Assembly: GCA_944321005.1 (NCBI GenBank)
Contig: CALUJT010000079.1
Location: 1-8,699 of the forward strand
DNA from: an uncultured Atopobiaceae bacterium
GTDB taxonomy: Bacteria; Actinomycetota; Coriobacteriia; Coriobacteriales; Atopobiaceae
Reading direction: 5' to 3'
DNA: 8,699 nucleotides
Part shown: positions 1 through 5,917 of the stretch, one piece after another
Position numbering within the stretch: the first letter of the stretch is position 1
How the letters are laid out: each line of letters begins with the position of its first letter
Translations under genes and position numbers: made by a program
The notes under the pieces: model-generated
What the model saw: only the letters and a program-made list of their open reading frames with translations
What the model was told of the DNA's origin: nothing
The model's database searches: none

Positions 1-273
1 GCGGTCTTCTCCGAGCTCGGCTTCTGCGCCGTCTCCGGCTGGGGGGACGACCGCGTGGTGAGGATGGCCCCGACCCCCGCCCGCATGGAGCTCGCGCGCT
101 CGGTCTGCTACGCGGAGGGCCTGCGTGCGCGCGCCGCCTTCGAGGAGTTCAGCGCCTGGGCCCTAGGTTCGGCCGCCGAGGCGCTTCTCGCCCGCGTCAA
201 CCGTCCCATCACCCCTGACTTCGGTATTATTTTCAGGGAAGGGAAGGAGAGTCCCCATGCCCAGCAACGATAG
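1..273 (+). CDS. recJ: C-terminal part of probable single-stranded-DNA exonuclease RecJ
   Basis: Frame 1 is open from the first base to a TAG at 271-273, giving about 90 residues of a protein that begins outside the window. The tail has the pattern F-x-E-L-G-F, then S-V-x-Y-x-E-G-L, then F-x-x-F-x-x-W-A-L and N-R-P-I, which I recognise as the extreme C-terminus of actinobacterial RecJ. RecJ is a 5'-3' single-strand exonuclease of the DHH superfamily used in recombination and mismatch repair. The catalytic DHH motifs lie upstream and cannot be seen. Context supports the call: recJ lies just upstream of rel in many Gram-positive genomes. The end overlaps rel by 17 nt, which suggests co-transcription and translational coupling. 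The family call rests on a weakly conserved tail, so it is probable rather than certain. Confidence 0.68.
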   Translation, partial: AVFSELGFCAVSGWGDDRVVRMAPTPARMELARSVCYAEGLRARAAFEEFSAWALGSAAEALLARVNRPITPDFGIIFREGKESPHAQQR

Positions 274-2662
274 GCCGCCTGCCGCGCCGCCCGTCCCGGC
301 GAGCTCCGCTCCGGCAGCCCCCGTCCCGCCTGCCGCCAAGCCGCAGCCCAAGCCGGTCCCCGGGGCCGCCAACTATCGCCTCCTCCAGTCCGCGTGCGAG
401 GCCTACCTCGACACCGAGGGCTGCGAGAAGGTCGAGCGCGCGTACCGCTTTGCCGCGGACTACCACCGCGACCAGCGCCGGCGTTCGGGCGAGCCCTACA
501 TCAACCACCCCGTGGAGGTGGCGCTCATCCTCGCGCACGACCTGCGCATGGACGAGGACACCATCTGCGCGGCGCTGCTGCACGACACGGTTGAGGACAC
601 CCCCGCCACGCTCGACGAGCTCAAGGACCTCTTCGGCGAGACGGTGACCGACCTCGTCGACGGCGTGACCAAGCTCACCTCCATCCAGGTCTCCTCCATG
701 GACGCCAAGCAGGCGTGGAACCTGCGCAAGATGTTCCTCGCCATGAGCCGCGACATCCGCGTGGTCATCATCAAGCTCGCGGACCGCCTGCACAACATGC
801 GCACGCTGGCCGCCCTCCCGCCCGACCGTCGCCAGTTCAAGGCGCGCGAGACCATGGACGTCTACGCGCCGCTCGCCGACCGCCTGGGCATCTCCTCGGT
901 CAAGTGGGAGCTCGAGGACCTCGCCTTCTTCTGGCTCGAGCCGGACGAGTACCAGCGCGTCGCGCGCATGGTCCAGGACTCCCGCGCCCAGCGCGAGGAC
1001 GACACCGAGGCCGCCATCAAGACGCTCGACGACGAGCTCAAGGCCGCCGGTCTCAAGAACTACCAGATAACGGGGCGCCCCAAGCACCTCTGGAGCATCT
1101 ACCAGAAGATGACGCGCAAGGGCCGCGAGTTCTCTGACATCTACGACCTCATCGCCCTGCGCGTGATCACGCAGACGGTGGGGGACTGCTACTCGGCCCT
1201 GGGCGCGGTGCACTCGCTGTGGAACCCGATGCCCGGCCGCTTCAAGGACTACATCGCCACGCCCAAGGCGAACCTCTACCAGAGCCTGCACACCACCGTC
1301 GTGGGTCCGGACGGAAAGCCCATAGAGATCCAGATCCGCACCGCGGAGATGCACGAGGCCTCCGAGTACGGCATCGCCGCCCACTGGCTCTACAAGAAGG
1401 AGGGCAACTCCCGCGGCCGCATGAGCGCCGAGGACCGCGCGATAGACTCCACCATCAACTGGATCCGCAAGACCCTCGACTGGGCCACCGAGGACGACAT
1501 CGACGACCCGCACGAGTTCCTCGACAACCTGCGCGTGGACCTCTTCGAGCACGAGATCTTCGTCTTCACGCCCAAGGGCGAGGTCATGAGCCTGCGCCGC
1601 GACGCCACGCCGCTCGACTTCGCCTACGCCGTCCACACCGAGGTGGGCAACCACTGCGTGGGCGCCAAGGTCAACGGCTCGGTGGTGCCGCTCTCCTACA
1701 AGCTCAGCATGGGCGACCGCGTGGAGATCCTCACCAACAAGAACGCCAAGCCGTCGCGCGACTGGATGAGCATCGTGGTGATGCCGTCCACGCGCGCCAA
1801 GATCCGCAAGTTCTTCTCGACCCAGAACAGGAACGACGACGCCGAGGCCGGGCGCACCGAGCTTGCCCACGAGCTGCGCAAGCGCGGCTACGGCATCTCC
1901 ACCAAGCGCACGGTCAAGGCCATCGCGCGCGTGTGCGAGCACTTCGAGCTGCGCTCCCCGGACGACCTCTTCGCCTGCATCCACACCGGCAAGGTCTCCG
2001 TCAAGCAGGCCGCCAACCGCATCGAGGAGATCCTCGAGGAGGGTTCGCCCGAGCAGATCGCCGCGGCGGCGGCCGAGGCCGAGAGGCGCGCCGAGCACGA
2101 GCGCGCCATGGCCACCGGCACGCCGGTCATGAAGTCCTACGCGCTCACGCAGGCCGCGCGCGGCAAGCGCAAGCGCAGCAACTGCGGCGTCGTCGTGAAG
2201 GGAGACCCCGACCTCCTGGTCCACCTTGCCCACTGCTGCAACCCGGTGGCGGGAGACGAGATCGTGGGCTTCATCACGCGCGGGCGCGGGGTCTCCGTGC
2301 ACCGCGCCAACTGCCCCAACGTGACGGACCTCATGAGGAACCCCGACCGCATGATCGAGGTGGCCTGGGACACCTCGGGCGCAACCGAGTTCCGCGTGGA
2401 GATCGTCGTGGAGGCGACGGACCGCATGGGCCTTCTCAAGGACATCACCGTCGCCATCGGCGACGCGGGGGCCAACATCCTCTCCGCCGCAACCCAGACG
2501 AGCGCCCAGGGCGTCGCGCGCCTGCGCTTCCTCGTGGCCATCTCCGACGCGAGCCTGCTCGACGTGCTGCTCTCCGCCGTGAGCCGCGTGCCCTCGGTCT
2601 ACGACGCGCGCCGCATCATGCCCGGCGAGGGCGCCAACCAGATGAAGCAGCGCGTGCGGTAG
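257..2662 (+). CDS. rel: Bifunctional (p)ppGpp synthetase/hydrolase, Rel/SpoT type
   Basis: Full-length 801-residue long RSH protein that makes and degrades the alarmone (p)ppGpp in the stringent response. Domains in order: a Pro/Ala-rich tail (about 1-37) not typical of the core family; the HD hydrolase domain (about 45-200) with an intact HDxxED motif at H109-D114; the synthetase domain (about 240-380) with RFKD at 328-331, YQSLHT at 341-346 and an EIQIRT segment near 357; TGS (about 432-493); a helical region; a conserved-cysteine domain with CC at 660-661 and HRANCP near 682; and a C-terminal ACT domain (about 712-790). The RxKD motif is the form known in bifunctional Rel/SpoT enzymes, as opposed to ExDD in synthetase-only RelA. 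With the intact HD motif, both activities are expected. Start ATG 257 follows AAGGAG (244-249) at a good distance and lies inside the end of recJ. No separate promoter is apparent, so it is probably read from the recJ transcript. A long open frame on the opposite strand is only a GC-bias shadow. Confidence 0.97.
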   Translation: MPSNDRPPAAPPVPASSAPAAPVPPAAKPQPKPVPGAANYRLLQSACEAYLDTEGCEKVERAYRFAADYHRDQRRRSGEPYINHPVEVALILAHDLRMDEDTICAALLHDTVEDTPATLDELKDLFGETVTDLVDGVTKLTSIQVSSMDAKQAWNLRKMFLAMSRDIRVVIIKLADRLHNMRTLAALPPDRRQFKARETMDVYAPLADRLGISSVKWELEDLAFFWLEPDEYQRVARMVQDSRAQREDDTEAAIKTLDDELKAAGLKNYQITGRPKHLWSIYQKMTRKGREFSDIYDLIALRVITQTVGDCYSALGAVHSLWNPMPGRFKDYIATPKANLYQSLHTTVVGPDGKPIEIQIRTAEMHEASEYGIAAHWLYKKEGNSRGRMSAEDRAIDSTINWIRKTLDWATEDDIDDPHEFLDNLRVDLFEHEIFVFTPKGEVMSLRRDATPLDFAYAVHTEVGNHCVGAKVNGSVVPLSYKLSMGDRVEILTNKNAKPSRDWMSIVVMPSTRAKIRKFFSTQNRNDDAEAGRTELAHELRKRGYGISTKRTVKAIARVCEHFELRSPDDLFACIHTGKVSVKQAANRIEEILEEGSPEQIAAAAAEAERRAEHERAMATGTPVMKSYALTQAARGKRKRSNCGVVVKGDPDLLVHLAHCCNPVAGDEIVGFITRGRGVSVHRANCPNVTDLMRNPDRMIEVAWDTSGATEFRVEIVVEATDRMGLLKDITVAIGDAGANILSAATQTSAQGVARLRFLVAISDASLLDVLLSAVSRVPSVYDARRIMPGEGANQMKQRVR

Positions 2663-2685
2663 CGGCGGGCGAGGGAGCCCGCCGC
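2662..2685 (+). terminator. Strong GC hairpin at the end of rel, no T-tract
   Basis: GCGGCGGGC (2662-2670) is a perfect inverted repeat of GCCCGCCGC (2677-2685) around a 6-nt loop. It begins at the last base of the rel stop codon. The next bases are GC-rich, so it is not a canonical intrinsic terminator. It may be a U-tract-less terminator of the kind proposed for actinobacteria, or a 3'-end stabilising hairpin. The T-rich run at 2764-2775 is too far away to be its tail. Confidence 0.4.
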
Positions 2686-2701
2686 CGCGCCGCTGCCCGC
2701 A

Positions 2702-2798
2702 TAACGTCACAGGTAGTGGTTACTACCACGTCTTGTGCGTGAATCCTGTCATCTATAGGACTGTTTTATTTTTTTGAGTCACACTACCTGTGACGTTA
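2702..2798. promoter_or_regulatory. 17-bp inverted repeat flanking an AT-rich putative promoter
   Basis: TAACGTCACAGGTAGTG (2702-2718) is perfectly repeated in inverted orientation at 2782-2798, with 63 bp between the arms. The left arm overlaps a second palindrome, GGTAGT-GGTT-ACTACC (2712-2727). The right arm overlaps TCACA-CTACC-TGTGA (2779-2793). The spacer is AT-rich (a TTTTATTTTTTT run at 2764-2775) and holds a poor -10-like TATAGG (2754-2759) with TTGTGC (2733-2738) at only 15 bp. The layout fits a paired operator around the promoter of the downstream hydrolase gene. A tiny mobile-element remnant or a long RNA stem are alternatives. The repeat is certain; its role is inferred. Confidence 0.5.
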
Positions 2799-2825
2799 CC
2801 GGACTCCAAGAGGAACGAGGAGCGC

Positions 2826-3464
2826 ATGACCGAGAAGGACCGAGACGAGATGCGGCAGTTCGTGGTGACGCCGCTCCAGACCAACTGCTACGCGTACGTG
2901 AGCGCGGGGGAGTGCCTCGTGGTGGACCCCGGCGGCTCCGGGGAGGCGGTGGCCGAGCACCTCTCCGACGTGCGCGTGGCCTGCGTCGCGGCCACGCACG
3001 GCCACGGCGACCACGTCGGCGGCGTCGCGGCCCTCTGTCGCGCCACGGGCGCGCCCTTCGCGATCCACGCCGCCGACGCCGAGCTCGCGCGCCGCGCGGG
3101 CGAGATGAGCGAGGTGGGCCGCAGCTACGACGAGAATGCTCCCTCCGCTGACCGCATGCTCGCCGAGGGCGACGTCGTCTCCGTCGGCACGGCCACCTCC
3201 ACCGTGATGGAGACCCCCGGTCACACGCCTGGCGGAATCGTGCTTCTGGGCGGCGGCACCGCCGAGGGCGTGGCCTTCGTCGGCGACACCCTCTTTCCGG
3301 GAAGCCACGGCCGCACGGACCTCACGGGTGGCGACGAGCGGCAGATCCTGGCGTCGCTCAGGCGCATGGCGGCGGAGATACCGCCCGAGACCATGCTGCT
3401 GTGCGGTCACGGGCCGGCGACGTCCATGGCGGTCGAGCTGGCGAGAAACCCGTTCTTGCGCTAG
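2826..3464 (+). CDS. Metallo-beta-lactamase-fold hydrolase, glyoxalase II-like
   Basis: A 212-residue small MBL-fold hydrolase similar in size to YcbL-type glyoxalase II-like proteins. The metal ligands are all visible: THGHGDH with H58, H60, D62 and H63, then H133 in TPGHTPGG, D154 in FVGDTLF, and H195 in LLCGHG. The VDPGG strand-turn (33-37) is also typical. The fold is expected to bind two metal ions and hydrolyse a thioester or related bond; the true substrate cannot be told from sequence. No signal peptide is seen, so it should be cytoplasmic. ATG 2826 has GAGGAG (2817-2822) upstream at a short spacing. ATG 2850 is a possible alternative, since family homology begins near QFVVTPLQTNCY. 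A GTG at 2790 would lie inside the inverted repeat and is less likely. Genes of this type often sit next to rel in Gram-positive genomes. Confidence 0.9.
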   Translation: MTEKDRDEMRQFVVTPLQTNCYAYVSAGECLVVDPGGSGEAVAEHLSDVRVACVAATHGHGDHVGGVAALCRATGAPFAIHAADAELARRAGEMSEVGRSYDENAPSADRMLAEGDVVSVGTATSTVMETPGHTPGGIVLLGGGTAEGVAFVGDTLFPGSHGRTDLTGGDERQILASLRRMAAEIPPETMLLCGHGPATSMAVELARNPFLR

Positions 3465-3499
3465 CTGCGCCCTGCTGGGGTAAGCTCTGGGGGGAGAGA

Positions 3500-3584
3500 T
3501 GGTGCCCGAGGCGGGGCTCGAACCCGCACGAGTTTCCCCAACGGTTTTTGAGACCGTCGCGTCTGCCAATTCCGCCACTCGGGC
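3500..3584 (-). tRNA. tRNA-Leu (anticodon CAA)
   Basis: Read on the minus strand, an acceptor arm GCCCGAG (3584-3578) pairs with CTCGGGC (3510-3504), followed by A and an encoded CCA (3502-3500). The anticodon stem ACGGT/ACCGT (3557-3553 and 3545-3541) closes a 7-nt loop CTCAAAA with anticodon CAA at 3550-3548, reading UUG codons. The T-arm carries GGTTCGA. The 85-nt length and the long variable arm fit a class II leucine tRNA. It stands alone and is transcribed away from ferritin. Confidence 0.96.
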
Positions 3585-3612
3585 AAGGGGCGCGTTTGCC
3601 TGTGCGAGAAGA

Positions 3613-3642
3613 ACTATAGCAGACGCCGCGTTTTTCTCGCCA
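3613..3642 (-). promoter_or_regulatory. Promoter of tRNA-Leu
   Basis: On the minus strand TATAGT (3618-3613) is a good -10 box. TGGCGA (3642-3637) is a weak -35 box at 18 bp. Transcription would start near 3606, about 20 nt before the mature tRNA 5' end, which is a normal leader length. Confidence 0.55.
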
Positions 3643-3648
3643 GCGGGG

Positions 3649-3656
3649 TATATAGT
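3649..3656 (+). promoter_or_regulatory. Putative -10 region of the ferritin promoter
   Basis: TATATAGT (3649-3656) is AT-rich within GC-rich surroundings and about 45 nt upstream of the ferritin ATG. No convincing -35 box is present at 16-18 bp, so an activator may be needed or the site is weak. Its upstream half overlaps that of the divergent tRNA promoter. I see no clear DtxR/IdeR iron box. Confidence 0.4.
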
Positions 3657-3699
3657 TAGCGTGTTCGAACTGCAGCCGATCGAAAAAGGGAGAAACACC

Positions 3700-4218
3700 A
3701 TGGCACTCTCGAGCGAGGTCACCGCCGTCCTCAACGACCAGATCAACAAGGAGATGTACTCCGCGTACCTCTACCTCACCTTCGCGGACTACTATGACGA
3801 CCGCGGCCTCAAGGGCTTCGCCAACTGGTACGAGATCCAGGCGAAGGAGGAGATGGACCACGCGCTGGCCATCCGCCGCTATCTGCTCGACAACGACTTC
3901 CGTCCCACGATGGAGGCCATCGCCAAGCCGGACAAGACCTTCGACACCGATCTCGCGCCGCTCGAGGCCGGCCTCGAGCACGAGGAGTACGTCACGAGCC
4001 TCATCCACCACTGCTACGAGGTCGCGCACGAGGCTCACGACGTCCGCACGATGAAGTTCCTCGACTGGTTCGTGGAGGAGCAGGGCGAGGAGGAGACCAA
4101 CGCCCGCGACATGATCACCAACATGAAGCTCTTTGGCTGCGACCCCAAGGGCCTCTACGACCTCGACCGCGAGTATCAGGCGCGCGCGTACGTGCAGTCC
4201 GCCTCCCTCAAGCTCTAG
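3700..4218 (+). CDS. ftnA: Bacterial non-haem ferritin (FtnA type)
   Basis: A 172-residue four-helix ferritin that oxidises Fe(II) and stores iron as a mineral inside a 24-subunit cage. By comparison with E. coli FtnA the ferroxidase residues are all present: E18, Y25, E51 and H54 in KEEMDH, E95 in EHEEY, then E127, Q128 and E131 in the WFVEEQGEEE segment. The WF-V-x-EQ-x-EEE pattern and the C-terminal LYDLDRE helix are typical of this subfamily rather than of bacterioferritin; I see no haem-binding methionine pattern. ATG 3700 follows AGGGAG (3687-3692) at 7 nt. The open frame extends further upstream only because it passes through the tRNA region. The gene appears monocistronic: upstream is a divergent tRNA, and a long palindrome begins 10 bp after the stop. 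Confidence 0.95.
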   Translation: MALSSEVTAVLNDQINKEMYSAYLYLTFADYYDDRGLKGFANWYEIQAKEEMDHALAIRRYLLDNDFRPTMEAIAKPDKTFDTDLAPLEAGLEHEEYVTSLIHHCYEVAHEAHDVRTMKFLDWFVEEQGEEETNARDMITNMKLFGCDPKGLYDLDREYQARAYVQSASLKL

Positions 4219-4227
4219 CTGTCAAAA

Positions 4228-4320
4228 GGGGACGTGTTTTTTCGTGCAGACGCTCTGGGACAGGTTTCCCCGAGCCGGGGAAACCTGTCCCAGAGCGTCT
4301 GCACGAAAAAACACGTCCCC
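4228..4320. repeat. Perfect palindrome with 45-bp arms and 3-nt loop
   Basis: Positions 4228-4272 are the exact reverse complement of 4276-4320, with AGC between. Each arm carries two GGG(G)AC modules: GGGGACGTGTTTTTT at the outer end (4228-4242) and GGGACAGGTTTCCCC near the tip (4257-4271). It begins 10 bp after the ferritin stop and ends 40 bp before the infC -35 box. The pairing stops abruptly (A opposite A outside). No T-tract follows, so it is not a standard terminator, though the RNA hairpin would protect or end the ferritin mRNA. GGGGAC-tipped palindromes resemble REP-type elements mobilised by IS200-like (RAYT) transposases. That link is an inference, as no transposase gene is visible here. 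Confidence 0.9.
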
Positions 4321-4360
4321 AACGTGCAGGTTGTGGAGAAACGCTGGCGAGAAAAACTCG

Positions 4361-4389
4361 TTGCCCGGGCGCGTCCCGCGTGCTATTCT
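4361..4389 (+). promoter_or_regulatory. Sigma-70-type promoter of infC-rpmI-rplT
   Basis: TTGCCC (4361-4366) and TATTCT (4384-4389) are separated by exactly 17 bp. Predicted start at A4395 or G4396, giving an untranslated leader of about 180 nt before infC. This is the best-formed promoter in the window. Confidence 0.7.
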
Positions 4390-4394
4390 CTCCT

Positions 4395-4574
4395 AGTGTG
4401 CTTTTTGCGAAGTGGGATCGAACTTGGGTCCCCACCTACACGGCGCCTCAGGGCAGCTGTCTGGTCAGACAACGTAGCAGTTCTTCTCGCCCCAGGCGAG
4501 CGATGTCTCCCGGATGCTGTCTGCCGGGAGCTTTTTTATGCGGCGAGAGCCGCGCGGAGAGGAAGGTGTGAACG
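4395..4574 (+). promoter_or_regulatory. Structured 5' leader of infC operon, probable attenuator
   Basis: The leader contains in order: a stem GTGGG/CCCAC (4412-4416, 4431-4435); a tight hairpin TGTCTG-GT-CAGACA (4458-4471); CTCGCC-CCA-GGCGAG (4486-4500); an intrinsic terminator (4507-4537); and a GAGA-tetraloop hairpin GCGGC/GCCGC (4540-4553) just before the Shine-Dalgarno. The octamer GCTGTCTG occurs both in the second hairpin (4456-4463) and in the terminator loop (4516-4523), so CAGACA can pair with either. In B. subtilis this operon is controlled by ribosomal protein L20 acting on a leader terminator. A similar autogenous control is inferred here, but I cannot show homology to that RNA. 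Confidence 0.6.
4507..4537 (+). terminator. Intrinsic terminator inside the infC leader
   Basis: CTCCCGG (4507-4513) pairs with CCGGGAG (4524-4530) around a 10-nt loop and is followed by C and six T (4532-4537). It lies downstream of the operon promoter and upstream of infC, so full-length operon mRNA requires readthrough. Confidence 0.8.
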
Positions 4575-5150
4575 ATAGCCAGGAACGACGGTCCTCGCAT
4601 TAACGAGGAGATCACTTCTCGCACGTGCCGCCTGATTGGTATCGACGGCTCGCAGATGGGTCTGTTTGGCGTGCGCGACGCCCTTCGCATCGCTCGCGAC
4701 CAGGGTCTCGACCTTGTCGAGATCGCTCCCAACGCGGAGCCTCCCGTCTGCAAGATGCTCGACTACCGCAAGTTCAAGTACGAGCAGGACCGCAAGGCCA
4801 AGGCCGCGCGCAAGAACCAGGCCAGGGTCGAGGTCAAGGAGATGAAGTTCCGCCCCAAGATCGACGTGGGTGACTACGAGACCAAGAAGGGTCACGTCAT
4901 GCGCTTCCTCAAGAAGGGCGCCCGCGTCAAGATCACGATCATGTTCCGCGGCCGCGAGATGGCCCACCCGGAGCAGGGGCGCATGGTGCTCGATCGCCTT
5001 GCCGAGGACCTCAAGCCCTTCGCCACGGTCGAGCAGCAGCCTCTCATGGAGGGCCGCAACATGCACATGACCATCGTCCCGATCAAGGGCGCCTTCGACG
5101 AGAAGCCCAAGGACGCGGACGAGAACGTCACTACGGAGAAGGAGAACTAG
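4575..5150 (+). CDS. infC: Translation initiation factor IF-3 (AUA start codon)
   Basis: IF3 binds the 30S subunit, keeps subunits apart and checks the start codon. The 191-residue product shows the N-terminal domain with INEEI (9-13) and the conserved [15 protein letters not shown] segment (53-67), a basic linker (about 70-90), and the C-terminal domain with the signature [12 protein letters not shown] (124-135). The first ATG in frame is 4656, but conserved IF3 sequence ([15 protein letters not shown]) continues upstream of it to an in-frame stop at 4569. No ATG, GTG or TTG is available there. ATA at 4575 is 8 nt after AAGG of the GGAAGG Shine-Dalgarno (4561-4566) and is the best start. An AUU at 4599 is a poorer alternative because it sits next to no SD-like sequence at a proper distance. 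Non-standard start codons are a known feature of infC and allow IF3 to repress its own translation. rpmI begins 2 nt after the stop. Confidence 0.95.
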   Translation: MARNDGPRINEEITSRTCRLIGIDGSQMGLFGVRDALRIARDQGLDLVEIAPNAEPPVCKMLDYRKFKYEQDRKAKAARKNQARVEVKEMKFRPKIDVGDYETKKGHVMRFLKKGARVKITIMFRGREMAHPEQGRMVLDRLAEDLKPFATVEQQPLMEGRNMHMTIVPIKGAFDEKPKDADENVTTEKEN

Positions 5151-5152
5151 AC

Positions 5153-5350
5153 ATGCCCAAGATGAAGACGCACAAGGGTACGGCAAAGCGCTTCCGCCGC
5201 ACCGGCACCGGCAAGATCATGCGTGCCAAGGCGTTCAAGAGCCACATCCTCACCAAGAAGTCGCCCAAGCGCATCCGTGGCTTCCGTCAGGAGACCGTCC
5301 TCTCCGACGCCGACGTAAAGACCGTCTCCCAGCGCATGGGTTCCAAGTAG
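5153..5350 (+). CDS. rpmI: 50S ribosomal protein L35 (bL35)
   Basis: A 65-residue basic protein with the L35 hallmark [18 protein letters not shown] near the N-terminus and the usual length for the family. It binds 23S rRNA in the large subunit. The start lies 2 nt after the infC stop and its ribosome binding site (AAGGAG) is inside the end of infC, implying translational coupling. Confidence 0.98.
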   Translation: MPKMKTHKGTAKRFRRTGTGKIMRAKAFKSHILTKKSPKRIRGFRQETVLSDADVKTVSQRMGSK

Positions 5351-5398
5351 GCGCTCCGCGCTTCCCGTTTGAAGTTTCCAACAAGGAGTTGATCAGAT

Positions 5399-5758
5399 AT
5401 GGCACGAGTCAAGCGCGCCGTCGCCGGCCGTAAGAAGCGTCAGACGCTCGTCGAGCGCACCAAGGGTTACTACGGAGTCCGCTCCCGCACCTTCCGCGGC
5501 ATGAAGGAGCAGGCTCAGCACTCCGGCCAGTACGCCTACCGCGATCGTCGCAACAAGAAGCGCGACTTCCGCGCCCTGTGGATCCAGCGCATCAACGCCG
5601 CCGCCCGCATGAACGGCCTGTCCTACAGCCAGTTCATGCACGGCCTCAAGCTCGCCGGCGTCGAGCTCGACCGCAAGGTCCTCGCCGAGATCGCCTACAG
5701 CGACGAGCAGACCTTCGCCGAGATCGCCGAGGTCGCCAAGAAGGCCCTCTCCGAGTAA
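5399..5758 (+). CDS. rplT: 50S ribosomal protein L20 (bL20)
   Basis: A 119-residue protein with the conserved N-terminal basic extension ([15 protein letters not shown]) and core motifs [11 protein letters not shown] and [11 protein letters not shown]20 is an early assembly protein that binds 23S rRNA; in other bacteria it also represses its own operon by binding the mRNA. AAGGAG (5383-5388) stands 10 nt before the ATG. It is 48 nt downstream of rpmI and last in the operon, followed by a GGGGAC palindrome and a strong terminator. Confidence 0.98.
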   Translation: MARVKRAVAGRKKRQTLVERTKGYYGVRSRTFRGMKEQAQHSGQYAYRDRRNKKRDFRALWIQRINAAARMNGLSYSQFMHGLKLAGVELDRKVLAEIAYSDEQTFAEIAEVAKKALSE

Positions 5759-5761
5759 GGT

Positions 5762-5786
5762 TGACAAGGGGACAGTCCCTTTGTCA
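5762..5786. repeat. Short GGGGAC palindrome
   Basis: TGACAAGGGGA (5762-5772) and TCCCTTTGTCA (5776-5786) form an 11-bp stem with one G-T pair around a CAG loop. It starts 4 nt after the rplT stop and directly precedes the operon terminator. It shares the GGGGACAG core with the inner module of the 4228-4320 palindrome. Confidence 0.75.
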
Positions 5787-5792
5787 TGTTAT

Positions 5793-5823
5793 GCGCCCCG
5801 GGTTACGACCCGGGGCGCTTTTT
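5793..5823 (+). terminator. Intrinsic terminator of infC-rpmI-rplT
   Basis: GCGCCCCGGG (5793-5802) pairs perfectly with CCCGGGGCGC (5809-5818) around a 6-nt loop, followed by five T (5819-5823). Confidence 0.93.
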
Positions 5824-5917
5824 GCCTGTCGCGACGTTTGCATATTGCCCGCAACATGACATGAGCTGCGGCGATGCGTACGCTGTCTACAGTGACGGGA
5901 CGTCGAAAGGGGCGGTC

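Noticed and set aside
233..2710. 825-codon open frame on the minus strand opposite rel
   Set aside because: It is an antisense shadow caused by G/C third positions of rel. The sequence is low-complexity, rich in Val, Leu, Arg, His and Gly, with no domain, while rel is unambiguous.
1219..2742. 507-codon plus-strand frame inside rel
   Set aside because: Arg/Gly/His-rich composition with no family features; it is another frame of the conserved rel coding sequence.
2796..3749. 317-codon minus-strand frame across the hydrolase and tRNA
   Set aside because: It passes through the tRNA gene and is antisense to the MBL-fold gene; composition is not protein-like.
4395..4574. T-box riboswitch upstream of infC
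   Set aside because: There is no AGGGTGGNACCGCG-like T-box sequence before the terminator and no specifier-loop arrangement that I can identify.
5786..5917. Upstream ATGs for the LuxR-type regulator (5786, 5861)
   Set aside because: The first lies at the GGGGAC palindrome and reads through the rplT terminator; the second has no ribosome binding site. ATG 5918 has a good one and starts just before the first TM helix.
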